A stretch of 64,000 nucleotides of DNA from positions 211,105 to 275,104 of the forward strand of contig KV918834.1 in the NCBI GenBank assembly GCA_002049455.2, read 5' to 3'. The position numbers and the translations under genes were made by a program. The stretch is from Porphyra umbilicalis (lineage: Eukaryota; Rhodophyta; Bangiophyceae; Bangiales; Bangiaceae). The notes below the pieces were generated by a model. That model saw only the letters and a list, made by a program, of their open reading frames with translations, was not told the DNA's origin and did not search any database. This document shows, piece by piece, positions 10,701 to 22,040 of the stretch (position 1 is its first letter; each line of letters opens with the position of its first letter).

Positions 10701-13700
10701 GAGCAACCCGGCCCTCGACGCTGCCATCAATCGAAGTGCTTTCATGGATATGAAATGTGCCGACAGCACTCACCTTCATGCCTCGCGAAAGGAGTGTCGT
10801 AGTGTCTCAGTTTGCCAGTGGCAAGAAGGACAGGGGCGTTCGCCGAGTCAGGAACACTCGGCGTCACTAGGCCTGCTCGCATACCGAGGCAGGTGCCACC
10901 ACATTGCTTGGCGTACGCTCCATTGTCGTAGCTACTACTATGAGCACAGGCAGGACCGCCTCCAGAAGGTCTACATTTCTGTATTATTCCAGCCTTCGTC
11001 TGAAAGCCGTGGCGGCGCGGCGCAGTATTGCCGAGGGATACAAAGGGTATCTGCTTCTGCCGAAATTGCTGTCCACCACCACGAGCAGGCGCTTCGGCGA
11101 GCACTTGCACGAAACTGGGCTGATAGGGATATCAGGGGTTAACGGAGTCGCATCCATGTATACTACAATGAAAAGATGACTGTGGCGTCACTTGTCGACC
11201 GCACCGCGACATGAAGTAAAATTGTGAACCTCCACGGCCACACTAGAGAGAGCGTGAGCTCCAACGAGCGCCACAAACGCACGGCGAGTCCATCGTGAAA
11301 CGCAGGTTGGCCTCGGGCAAAGGCGTGCCACAAGCGATGCAGCAGCGCCCACCGTGGGACCTGGCTGAAGCACACAGCGCGGGCTGCAACGCTGGATGTA
11401 GCGCATGTGGCGGCGCAGCCGCCGCTGCTGCGAACCTCCACCAAGTGCAACATCGGCTCGGAGAACCGCAGCGCACATAACAGCACCGACAGACGGGGCT
11501 GCAAACGATGACGTGAGCCCTCTGGGCGGGCGATGGCAAAATTGGGGCACCCACGTGAGAGGAATACCTTTAGTGGGACCGCACGCCGTGGTGACGGAAA
11601 AGCAACATGGGGGTGTCTTGGTAGAGTGACTACCAAACGACTGGGAATGGTCGTGTCGCGGTCGCGGTCTGTACAGCTACTGCCGCGGGATAGAGCACAC
11701 GCTGCAGCTGCGAGCTCAACGGAGCACGTGCAGCGTGCACAAATAAACAAGACATCCGCGCACGCGACGTTTACGCTCTGGCATATACAGTTAGTTGATA
11801 CGGAGGCCGGCCCGCGTGACCGCGTTTGCTGTGGAGAAATTCTCGCGCAGCGGACGACGTTTTTTAATCACAGGGGTCCAAGCGTGTGCGGGTGGGGCGT
11901 CACAATCAAGACGAGGCTAGTGAGGACGCTGCAGTTCGTGCGCCCGTCGGCAGCAGTGCCGCGGGTGTTGCCAGTGTCGGCGATCAAGCTGACACAGAGC
12001 AAGGCGGCTGCTCATCCAGCTCTGAGAGCTAAGCGCCGCATGAAGCAGAAGACGAAGGGCCTGCCACACACGCTGGTGAGAGCCCTCAGGACGATGTCTT
12101 TACAGAAGACGAAAGCAGCGCGGATGGTGACGTCGTGACAGTGGCCATCGCCCAGCACGTCGGAGATCGTGAGGCGTTTTCAAGACAAGGATGGGATCAA
12201 GGAGGTATCCCAGGCCCAGTCAAGGTCCCTACCATTCCAACCGAGTGGGCTAATGGCGTTGAGGTGCCAACTCAAGCGTTCAAAGGCGTTTCGAAGAACC
12301 TCGTTCTCTTCACGTACCGAGTACTGCTCCGCCATACAAAGGATGCAACGGAGTCTTTGCCACGGCAGCGTCGTTGAGAACTCGTTAACGCGATGACCCA
12401 CAACCTCAACAAGCTCGTACGCGACACCATTTCAGTGCATTTGAGACGCGTAAATGCGTGAAGAGAAAGGTGCGTCGCGTTCACTGCCAACCACAAGTCC
12501 AACGACAAGTGCTGGGTATGCGTCGCGGCGCGGTATACGAGCGCGTGTAGGAGCGCGCGAAAACCAGCGAAGAAAGTGGAGTACTTCTCTCGAATCGCAT
12601 GGTTGAAGGCCTCTTCGGACAACCCCATCCCGGGACCTGAAACGATGGCTACCGTGAATGCCGCCCGACTCAATGCCTTCGAATGAACCACAACCACCTG
12701 TATGGATACTGTCTCAATGGTAACAACTTTCCAGAGCTCTACATCGACGGATACTTTTCTCTCCATCTACTCTCAGCCTCCCAATTGATGGTCTCCAGGC
12801 ATGGCGGCAACAGGGGTTCAGCGCGTGGCCGTTCATTACCATGGTTTTCGGCCTTGCCGAGGACAGACGGGCTCGCAGCATTTCGCAGCTCCAGCAGCTA
12901 TTGCACTTGGAATGATTCCTCCATACGATCTTCGTGGAGCGCAACCAACTTGTGTGTGGTATCTCTGGCGTAAGGAATCCGGCATGGAGGGCGAGCAAAC
13001 CCGTCGGACCCCTTTTCTGCAAAGGTCACTGGTGAAACGCCGGCTATTGCTAAGATCATCAACGATAACGGTCATAACGGACGAACACCCGATCGGTGTC
13101 GTAAGATTCAAGCGGCTCAGTTCGACAACATTAAGTCTTACTTCCCGCCTCGCCATTCAACTAAGAAGGCTACATGATTCAACGTTCGGGCAAATCGAGC
13201 ACGGTAAACGCCAACGAGCTTAGTGACCGACGTTCGCGTCGCGACAGAGGCGCGCGGTAAACCAGGCTTGTGCAGCGCGGTCCGAGAGAAAGAGAAGGTC
13301 TGCGGCTTCAAAGGGTACTCCTTCCTATGCTCTCAGAGCCCTGCGGACACGGCGCGGTACCTGCACCTCAAGTGCCTAAAAAAGCTCGGATCGACTGTGC
13401 CTCCATATGACGCCATGCATCTGCTTTTCTGAAACGTTGTGCCCCTCGTTTGGGTCTTCTTTTTGAGCGCATGGAGGGTCCCTGGGGCAGCCCACAATGA
13501 GATGGTGATGTGTGACGCGGAATCGGACGCAGCCGAGTGCAAGTTCCGAGCAGCGCGGGCAACGGTACGTTGTCTACAATAGTGGTTTCTGCGAGACCTG
13601 AATACACACCACTTGTCCGACGAGGCGGCAGATTGAATGTACTATGTCCTCTCCGCGAGTGAAGCTGTCCTGTTTGGGCACATTTTTGAGATCTACTTCC

Positions 13701-13708
13701 TGAGGTAC
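7736..13708. other. Long gene-poor region with scattered low-complexity tracts
   Basis: No frame shows a recognisable domain. Notable content: poly-C and poly-T runs at 8765-8790 and 8957-8969, a G-rich purine block at 9280-9400, a short imperfect duplication (GTGCTAGGTTTTTTGT.GAACGACTGTA, about 9958-9987 and 10003-10032), and degraded protein-like segments around 12960-13200. Either the region is intergenic or its genes and elements are too decayed or too intron-split for me to see. Confidence 0.4.
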
Positions 13709-14407
13709 CTATCGCTTTGTCACGCATGTTGACTCTTGATCCGAACGGCCGGACTCAGTCGGGCGGAGCTGCTGGTGGCAGACAATCACCTGAAGAAATA
13801 TTGCACGGTCTTCTACGAGCACGTGTATCGAACCGGCCGCCATAAACTGCCGGTGTGTCAGTTTCCGATATCCGCCCCACTTAGCATTGTGCCTGACATA
13901 GTGCACATCAATTGGTCTTGGCTCACTGCCCATCACCATCTTCTCGTTCCGAGTAGCGGCCACCTGTCGCACCCATGTGACGCTCGGATCATTCACACTG
14001 CTGAGGAAGCGCTTCACACCAAAGTCTTTGTACTCAGCTCGAAGGGAAGCTGCGCTCTCGCTGCCCTTTCGGTTGAGTTCCGTAGCAGACAACCGTTTTT
14101 CCCGTTCTGACGGCAGCCGAGCCCGTAACTCTTTGCGCTTCACACTAGAGTCGGCCGCAGGCCTGCCAAAGAATGCGTCACTCACAATGGTCGGGTATTC
14201 TGGAAAGGTCTGAACGCGCACCCTGAGCTCATCCCCGGTATGTCGCTTGGGCATGCGACTGGACGGAGGACGCGTCTCGGGGGCTACTACTCGGAAAACG
14301 TGAGCACCAAATGTCCGAATCGACGCAATTTTTGATCGAATCAGACGGTGCATTCCGAATTCAGGAACCGATGTCAATTCTGTAACAGGTGCAGAGTGGA
14401 ACTGCAT
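13709..14407 (-). CDS. Hypothetical protein, 232 codons
   Basis: An uninterrupted frame begins at ATG 14407. It is basic (many Arg/Lys), with a central charged segment (VKRKELRARLPSEREKRLSA) and a His/Trp-containing patch (PIDVHYVRHNAKWGGYRK) near residue 165-185. There is no signal peptide or membrane span. I do not recognise a family. It precedes the 153-bp repeat array. Because nearby frames are decayed, it could be a transposon-derived relic or a chance frame. Confidence 0.3.
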   Translation of the reverse strand: MQFHSAPVTELTSVPEFGMHRLIRSKIASIRTFGAHVFRVVAPETRPPSSRMPKRHTGDELRVRVQTFPEYPTIVSDAFFGRPAADSSVKRKELRARLPSEREKRLSATELNRKGSESAASLRAEYKDFGVKRFLSSVNDPSVTWVRQVAATRNEKMVMGSEPRPIDVHYVRHNAKWGGYRKLTHRQFMAAGSIHVLVEDRAIFLQVIVCHQQLRPTESGRSDQESTCVTKR

Positions 14408-14800
14408 GACATGTGGTGACGAGGACCCAACCGCCTGGGCAGACGCCTCCCCTTCGTCGTTATGTGCTGCTGCCGGGCCACGCGCCTCATTGGCATGTGA
14501 GCCGCGGGTTTAGGGGGCATGTACTTCTCTGGCAGCATCAACATCGTGCTTGATAGCACCTTCTCGGCGCTCGGCCGTGGTTTCACGGCGGCGGCTGACC
14601 TCTGTGGCACCTTTGACGTGGTCAGGGCAGTGTTTTTTCATCGAAGCGTTTTCGGACACAGGTCCGAGCTGCATTGCCCCATAGATGGAAGGTACGTATG
14701 ACGACCCGGAGCGACAAAGTTTTCCTCTGAAGCATGAAGAGGACAGAGCCTCTGAAATAAACCTGAGGTCCTCCGCGTCCAAGCCGGATAACGGATCGTC
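14408..14800. other. Stretch without a recognisable gene
   Basis: I see no recognisable coding or RNA feature. It forms the upstream flank of the repeat-protein pseudogene. Confidence 0.3.
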
Positions 14801-16390
14801 ATGGCGCGAGGCAGAGACTCCACTAAACAAACACATATCATCCCAAATTTGACCACCTCCCACATCACAACCGCTACCGCCATCATCGTCCCGATCGTCG
14901 ACAGTTGCGGCGTCGGTGGCCACATGTCGCACGTCTCCAGCAGCCCCGTCATGATGGCGTCGATCGCGTGCGCTAGCGACAACGTGTCGATCTCCGTGCG
15001 CGGCGGCGTCGACACGGGAGTCTACGGCGCCGCCACCTACGCCATCACGGGTGGCGGCATCTTGTCCTCGTTGCACATGAACACCATCAACAGCAACTCC
15101 ACCATCACGGCGTCGGTCATCCGTGCGTGTTGCGAGGTCTTCATCGCCGTCGACGGCGGAGTCAGCACGGGCTCCGACATCGCGGCCGTCTACTCCAACA
15201 CGGGTGTCGGCATCGTGACGTCGATTCACATGCTTGCCAACAACGACAACTCCACCAACACGGCGTCGGTCCTGCGCGCGTGCACCAACTCGTCCATCGC
15301 CATCCACGGCCGCAACATCTCGTTCGCCGTCGACGGCGCTGCTGGCAGCGTCAGCACGGGTGCCTGCAGGCACTTGTGACTCATCAACAACGGCTCCATG
15401 CTCACGGCTTCCGCCGTGCGCAAGTGTGGCAACTTGTCGATCGTCGTCGAGGGCGCCGCCGCCAGCGTCACGACGGGCGACGACTGCGCCTAAGCCTCGC
15501 CCGTCACCGTCGTTACTGTCGGGCCTTTTCTGAACGTGTGACGAATCTGTAACATCGCCACGATCACGGCGTTGCCCTTGCGCGCATGCGTCCACTTCGG
15601 CATCGTCAGGCGTCGCGGCGTCAACGCGGGCGCCGCAAACGCGGCCGTCTCCTCCATCACGGCCATCGGCATCACGACCTGCACGAACATGTTACTCATC
15701 CACAACAGCTGCACGATCACGGCGTCGGCCGTGGGTGCGTGAGGCAACTGAGACGTTGCTGTGCCCGGCACCGTCGACAGGGGCGCCGCCAACTGGGGCG
15801 ACTCCTCCATCACGGCCATCGGCATCACGACCTTCACGGACATGTAACTTATCCACAACAGCTGCACGATCACGTTGTCGGCCGTGGGCGCGTGCGGCAA
15901 CTGAGATGTTGCTGTGCACGGCAGCGTCGACACGGGTGCCGCCAACGGGGCCGTCATCTCCGTCACGGCCATCGGCATCAGAACCTCCAGGGGACATTCA
16001 ACTCATTCACAACATTTCCACGATCACGGCGTCGGCGGTGGGCGCGTGCGGCAAATTGGACGTTGCTGTGCACCGCACAGTCGACACGGGCGCCGCCCAC
16101 AGGGGCGACTCCTCCATCACAGCCATCGGCATCACGACCTCCACGGATATGTCGCTCTTCCACAACAGCTGCACGATCACGGCGTCGGCCGTGGGCGCGT
16201 GCGGCAACTTGGACGATGCTGTGCACGGCACCGTCGACACGGGCGCCGACAGCTTGGCCGTCCCCTCCGAAACGGACGTGGGCGTTTCGACCTGCATGCA
16301 CATGTAACTCATCGTCAACAGCTCCACGATCACGGCAACGGTCGTGCCCGCGTCCGGAAACGTGTCGAGCGCGACACTTGACCTCATCTT
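14801..16390 (+). pseudogene. Pseudogenised protein built from about ten 51-residue repeats
   Basis: A frame starts at ATG 14801 and encodes repeating units of 51 residues (153 bp). Typical unit elements are IHNNSTITASAVRACGN, then IAVHGTVDTGAA, then SITAIGITTS.HM. Unit anchors lie about 153 bp apart (about 14938, 15091, 15244, 15390, 15547, 15701, 15854, 16008, 16161, 16314). The Ser/Thr/Val/Gly alternation suggests a beta-solenoid-like fold (inference). The frame is broken by TGA at 15377-15379 and by TAA where other units have TTA or TCG at the same codon (around 15846 and 16305), so the gene looks dead. Antisense frames are also open because of composition. Family unknown. Confidence 0.5.
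14931..16380 (+). repeat. Tandem repeat array, period 153 bp, about ten units
   Basis: Measured offsets between CACAACAGCT-type anchors are 153 (15701 to 15854), 154 (15854 to 16008), 153 (to 16161) and 153 (to 16314). The first three units are the most diverged and the units from 15.69 kb onward the most similar, as expected if the array grew by unequal exchange towards its right end. Confidence 0.8.
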
Positions 16391-16457
16391 TGTCCTCATG
16401 GGCATGGCTGTCGGCTCTGTCTGCGTCTTTGCTCCCACGAGCGCCGCGATACCCCGC

Positions 16458-18782
16458 TCAACAGGGAATGGAGCCGTCACTGCCGCCGCCATCGCTGCCG
16501 TTGCCGCCATCGCCGCCGCGATCGCGCACGCTGTGGGCGCCTCGATACCCTGCTCGACCGGAAATGGAGCCCCCACTGCCGCCGCCATCGCTGCCGCCGC
16601 CGCCATCGCCGCCGCCATCGCGCGCGCTGCCACCTGCGCCGGCGTCTTCGTCGTCTTTTACGTCCTTCATGCAGTCTCCGCGGTCAGAGGCCTCGTCGTC
16701 AGACAGGTCGCACCCGTTCAAAAGCTCGTCGACTGGTTCCTGCTCATGCCAGACCTGGCCACCAGGGCGGTGCGCTTCAACAATGCGGCGGACGAGGCCA
16801 CGCAGGCGCCGGGGGGAATGGGCCTTGCGCCATTGCGGGCCATCGTCAGCGCTCAAAAGGCCCGCTGCTGCTGCGGGCTCAGCAGAGTGGAGAAGAGAAA
16901 AGTACGCCAGCAGGTTGTCGGCCGTGTCCGCCATCTCTCCGGCCGGGGTCCCCATTCGGCGCACCGGAAAGCGTATCCTCAAGCCTCTATTCACTCGCAT
17001 TCGCATCCCAATGCAGTCCTTGCTGCGCAGGCGGGTCTGGCAAAAGGCTGCGGTCAAGGAGCGGAAGAGGCCGTTCATCACCTCAAAGTCAACCTCCGAG
17101 CCTCCATTCCCCGCGTATGCTTTGATGAGCACCACGACGGCCCCGTGAACGGGCTTGGCTTCGCCGTCGAGCACGGCCTGAACAACTGACGGCACAACCT
17201 TGTCTAGGCCTCGAATAACCACCCCCGACCAACCCCGTCCACTGTAAACCGGCATGACGACCGTACCGCCGCTGAACACGAGGCGGTCGAGAGAGACGCT
17301 GGCAGCCCTATTCACGATCAAGACGTCGTCCGTCAAGGCGTCCTTAACGTCATCGCCGTCCAGTGCAAAGAGCACGCGAAGGCCACCGATAACACCACTG
17401 CTTCTCGCCTAGTAGAGAAACCACAGTAGTAGGCCGTCCATCATGCGCTTGGACATTTCCATGCCCTCTTCCAAGGACGCCAAGTACGTTGCCGAGAGTT
17501 GTACGTGCCGCTCGGCGCGGACCGGGAAGAGGAATCGTGGTGGCACTGGGAGACTCGATGCGGAGGGCACCGGACAAACGGGCACAGAGCGTGTCCTTGA
17601 GGGTGCGCCTGCGCTAGAGGCGCGTGGCAGCACTTCAGGCCCATGCGGCGGCGGGGGTGTATAGGTCGTGACAGTGGCCGTCGACGGGGGGTCGCCATCC
17701 CGACTGGCCTTTCGATGAAAGCGCTTGGGGGGAGGTGGGGCTTGGCGTAAGAGTGGCCGTCTACGTGCGCTCGGGTCGGCCACAGCCTTGGCACGCGGCG
17801 TGAACGGCGTGTTGGAAGGACGTGGGGCCGGCACAGGAGCAGGAGGCGTAGCGAAAGGGTGGACAGAGGGCAGGGCACGGTGGGCCACGGCAGAGCTTTG
17901 GCCCTTGCATCCGTGGGACGCTAAGGCTTGCTGGAAGAGGAAGCCTGCTGCCGCAGTGTCGCCACATCTCGGCACACCGTCGCCGTCTTCGTGTAAGATC
18001 CTTACAGCTGAAGCCAATAGCGAATCAATCGCTTCGACGTCGCCACAGCCGCCACGGCACTGCCTCAAAACTTGCAGCCGGTTGAGGCTGGGCACGTACC
18101 TCGGCCCGGCGAGTTCCAGGGCCGACAAGAGCATCCGCAACTGCGTAGCCGTCAGCCCGCCTACACGACCAGCCAATACACGCCGCGCATCGTTGATGAC
18201 CGCGATCATGTCGGGCGCAGACTGGGCCCCGTCGACCACATGCACCGCCCCACGTTCCATAGCATGTGTGCGCTGTGCCACCCGCCTTCCATGGCCATAC
18301 GCTGTAGTCTGTTGCGTCGCCCCCGGCCGACCCCGTACAATCATCCCACGCACGAGCTGGAGACCCCTGACAGATATGGAAGCACTGTCTGCCACCGGTC
18401 CGAGCGGCGCTCTGCTGCCATTGCCATGGTCTGGCACGTGGGAGGGCTCAACACGGCGAATCGGCTGGCCCTCGCCACCGCCGAGTTCTGTCCCGCTGCC
18501 ACGGCCACGACGACGGCCACGGCCGCCACCGCGTCTGTTTCCGAGGATGCTGCCGTGCGTAATCGCGAGGGTCGATTGGGCATTACTATCGGCTTCTCGA
18601 GCTAGCGCCACCGCCCCTCATTCAAAAGCATACACGGCATCGATCTCCCGCGCGGCTTCTTCAGCCACGCCGGCAGTCATAGCCTCCGCCCGCCGACGGG
18701 CGCGTGCCACCTGACGACGTTGTTTGCGAGATAACTCGCCCGGCAGCGGCCCGAGAGACTCTGATGCATCACCCCCCTCCAT
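16458..18782 (-). pseudogene. Large unknown gene interrupted by two in-frame stops
   Basis: One minus-strand frame runs from ATG 18782 to the stop at 16458 (about 775 codons) and contains only two stops, TGA at 18620-18618 and TAG at 17411-17409. The three segments each look protein-like. The first has LSRKQRRQVARARRRAEAM. The second (18611-17412) has RVGGLTATQLRMLLSALELA and a long Pro/Arg-rich linker. The third (17408-16458) has VNRAASVSLDRLVFSGGTVV, DKVVPSVVQAVLDGEA and RRMGTPAGEMADTADNLLAY, and ends in an Asp/Gly/Ser-rich tail with two similar blocks. No indels disturb the frame, so either two nonsense mutations hit a once functional gene or the stops are bypassed. Function unknown. The 164-bp satellite lies just upstream and the repeat pseudogene just downstream. 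Confidence 0.45.
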
Positions 18783-18889
18783 AGCCTGCACCCACCGACC
18801 AGGTGACGAGCCAAAAAGCGCAGCAGAATCAGAGTGGCGGTCAATAAAAAAGTTGGTGGTTGGTCGAGGGTAATGGGCAGAGCCCCCTA

Positions 18890-19800
18890 CATCACCACAG
18901 CGCGATCAGCTCTTTCGGGCGATCGGCGGCGGACTGCCTCGTACCCACCTTAGGGGTGAAGGGAGAACTTCCACAGTGAGGACCGCCCACCCGGTGGGGC
19001 GGCCAACTAAAAAAAACCAGCAGTTCGCCCCAGCAAAGGGACACAGCCCGCGGGAATAATTGCGCGCAACGGCCCTCCTGGGCGGTGTGCACGAGTTCAG
19101 CGCGCACCCACCGGCGGGGTGACGAGCTCGAAAAAACAAGTCAAGCCGGCCCACCTGGTGTGCCGGCGACTAGCAACAGCCAGCGGTTGGCCCACGAAAA
19201 AGGGACACAGCCCGCGGAAATAATAGCGCGCAACGGCCCTCCTGGGCGGTGTGCACGAGTTCGGCGCGCACCCACCGGCGGGGTGACGAGCTCGAAAAAA
19301 CATGTCAAGCCGGCCCACCTGGTGTGCCGGCGACTCGCAACAACCAGCGGTCGGCCCCAGCAAAAGGGACACAGCCCGCGGTGCAAGTAACGCGCAACCG
19401 CCCGCGCAGGCAGTATGGACGTGTTCGGCGCGCACCCACCGGCGGGGTGACGAGCTCGAAATTACAAGTCAAGCCGGCCCACCCGGTGTGCCGGCGACTC
19501 GTAAATGCCAGCGTTCAGCCCTAGAAAAAGGGACACATCCCGCTGCACAAGCCAGCCCCGCTCGCCCGAATGGGCGATTGGTGACACTCTCACACAAGCA
19601 CGCGCCGGCGGGGTGACGATTGATAATCCACAGTGAAGACCGCCCACCCGGTGTGGCGGCCACTCCAAAATGCCAGCGGTTGGCCCCCCGCGAGAGGGAC
19701 ACAGCCCGCGGCTCCGCCAATGCGCGATCGCCCGTTGGGGCGCTCCGCGGCGGTCTGGCCCGCACCCACCGGCGGGGTAGCGGGCCTCAAAGCTCAATCG
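18890..19800. repeat. Satellite-like tandem array, period 164 bp, five to six units
   Basis: The TCAAGCCGGCCCACC-type core recurs at about 18977, 19141, 19305, 19469 and 19633, exactly 164 bp apart. Other conserved blocks in each unit are GGGACACAGCCCGCGG and CACCCACCGGCGGGGTGACG. The outer units are more diverged than the middle three. Since 164 is not a multiple of three, and the many short frames are simply the unit read in shifting registers, I treat the array as non-coding. Confidence 0.8.
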
Positions 19801-21012
19801 TGCCCCCAAAAACAAAGCAACGGGGAAGTGGGAAAGGTGGGAACAGGGTGTGCAATAGTAGAATGAGATCAAGAGAGGGGGGACAGTATTAACAAGCAAG
19901 TAGTGGATCGGTACATGCATCGCTGAAGTACTAGACGTACTGAGGTACGGTACAGTGATGGCACTAGCTCGACGACGGTGACCCGTCATGCCGAGACCGC
20001 ACGTGCTGCTCTCCGAGTGCGGCGGAGGACAGTACCAGGCTCGGCCACGTGCTCTGGGCGTGCCACGGCCAGTCGTGGCCGCCACAGCCGCGCGTGCCGC
20101 TGAGGGGCTGTGCGCTCCCCCCCCCACACCGGATACGTCGGACACCCACGTCTGGCAGGCTGCGCGACGGGCGCGGAACACCATGTGAGATCACCCGTCG
20201 GCCCCGGCTGGGTGGGCCGAATAGTGAGCAATCTCGAGAAACGATGGACACTGTTGCCTGGCGGCGACGTGGAGGGCGCGGAGCACCATGTGAGATCACA
20301 TGTCGGCGGTGGACGGGTGGACCGGATACTGAGCAATCTCGGGAAACGATGCAAAATATTTACCACATGCAATCACACGTGCAATCAAATACACGCCGCC
20401 GTTGCCGACAGAGATCTGCAGCAATACTGTAATCAGCACCGGCGACGTTTCAGCGTACCCTGACTGGCTGCTAGACCAGGGTTTAGGGACTCATCGCACC
20501 AGGACGTGGTTCTGGTTCTACGTGATTAGTGCAACATGCATATGACGTGACGCGACGGCGACAAATACGTCAACTTACGGTTTTCGTGCCCCGCATCTCC
20601 CGCTGGAGAGCAGTAGGCTGCTCCACGCATGTCCTGTATCCGGCTCTGAGAGGGCATCTGCGCCTGCTCAGGGAGGTCATGAGGTCCAGCTCTGCGGGGC
20701 ACTGACCCACGGAGATCCTGCTCTGGTGCTCGGGAGCTATGCGCTCGCCTCATATCCGACTCACTGAGAGCGTACGCCTTCTCTTTGGCTGCTCCGAGTC
20801 ACTCTGTAGTGCAGCGCCCATAGCTACGCCCACCACACCTGATCCTGGGATTACTCCACTGTGCCTGAGACCTCGCTACGCTTGCGGCTCGCACGGTGCG
20901 CACGGTAACTGAGACTTGGTGACACGTGCGGAGATACACATCTCGACTGCCTCCCTGATGCGCTTGCGGAGCGACGGACGTTGATTGAGACGCGGTCACG
21001 GTTGCAAATACA
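19801..21012. other. Gene-free stretch with a 105-bp duplication
   Basis: A segment beginning GCGCGGAACACCATGTGAGA at 20171 is repeated as GCGCGGAGCACCATGTGAGA at 20276, together with GAGCAATCTCG.GAAACGATG downstream in both copies (20225 and 20330). Nothing else is recognisable. Confidence 0.5.
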
Positions 21013-22040
21013 ATGCCCAGCAGGGACTCTGATGATGCTCCTGATGCTCCCCCCCCATCGCCAGTTGTCAATGGCGCCCTGTTCGCGAGCGTCTGGAACG
21101 CACATGGAGTACGTTTCCCGCTTGAATCAGTGGTGTTTCGTGCACGGCTTCTGTCCGAGTTCCTATCTCGGATGATCCCTGATCGATTACTGATTGTACG
21201 AGTTTTCGGACGCTGTCTAACCCGTACGCATCATCCTCGTACTCGTGCCTTTCTGCCGCTGTGGCGCACCACTTGCTGAACCAGGATGACTTGAGTGTTC
21301 TGTCTTCGCGGTACGCGCAGGCGATGCTAAAGAAGATCTCCAATGGAACAGTGAGCCCTGGGAAAAGTGGTAGTACCGTGGACTCGCCCGAACACGATTG
21401 CCTCTCATGGCTGGCCCCCCCTGGACAGCTGGTAGGACCCAACAGAGACTGTACTCGCTCACTTCGTGCAGTCATGACCAAAGCTGTCGAGAAGTACGTG
21501 AACCAGATAGATTACGCTGCTCACGGCTGGTCAGGAAACAGACGTGCTGTACACATGGCACTGAAGAAGGCTCTACGCACACGCTGCAACCGAAGACGCA
21601 CCTTTGCTCGACTGCTTGCATATCGGACTCTCGGAGTATACATGGACAGTGGTGTACCGGAGGCATCCATGGAACGCGTGGTCCTCAGTGCGGGCGCAGA
21701 AAATGTCGCTTCGGGCGGCGCGCTGGCCGAGAGCACAGTCGTTGGGTACCAACTGAAGCTAAAAGACGGTGACAACGAGGTCGATCGAGCGCTTGATCTG
21801 AACGGAGCGGCCGCGACAATCATTGCTGAGCTTCTCTTTCTGGACTCAAGTGAAGTGTGGACCTCTGTGCGAGCAGCCGGAGCCGCCTGTCTGAAGAGCT
21901 ATGTGGATACTCCACAGTACCCAAAGTTTTTGCGCCCGGAGAGTACCGAGGCTCGCAGCGGCGTCTTCCGGTGCATGCGGGATGAGTTGCAGGACCTCAA
22001 GGCTGGCGATTTCAATCTCTCCGATGAAGAACAAGACTAG
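21013..22040 (+). CDS. Unrecognised protein-coding gene, possibly two exons
   Basis: A plus frame open from a TGA at 21180-21182 to TAG 22040 reads as convincing protein. It contains RTLSNPYASSSYSCLSAAVA, then LNQDDLSVLSSRYAQAMLKK, then KYVNQIDYAAHGWSGNRRAV, a basic helix (KKALRTRCNRRRTFARLL) and an acidic end (DFNLSDEEQD). The frame itself has no early ATG. A second open frame from ATG 21013 to about 21200 could be a first exon joined through a short intron or frameshift. It is one of the few intact-looking frames in this half of the window. No domain recognised. Confidence 0.45.

Noticed and set aside
14510-15595. Minus-strand frame of 361 codons across the 153-bp repeats
   Set aside because: The changes between units that I compared fit the plus frame better, and the Asp/Arg/Gly/Ala composition is what a shadow frame of a GC-rich repeat gives.
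17409-17411. TAG read as a recoded codon such as pyrrolysine, or a gag-pol style read-through
   Set aside because: No recoding element or downstream polymerase domain is visible and a TGA also occurs upstream; a dying gene is simpler.
18890-19800. CRISPR-like array
   Set aside because: Units are 164 bp and repetitive throughout; there are no short repeats with unique spacers, and the context is eukaryotic.
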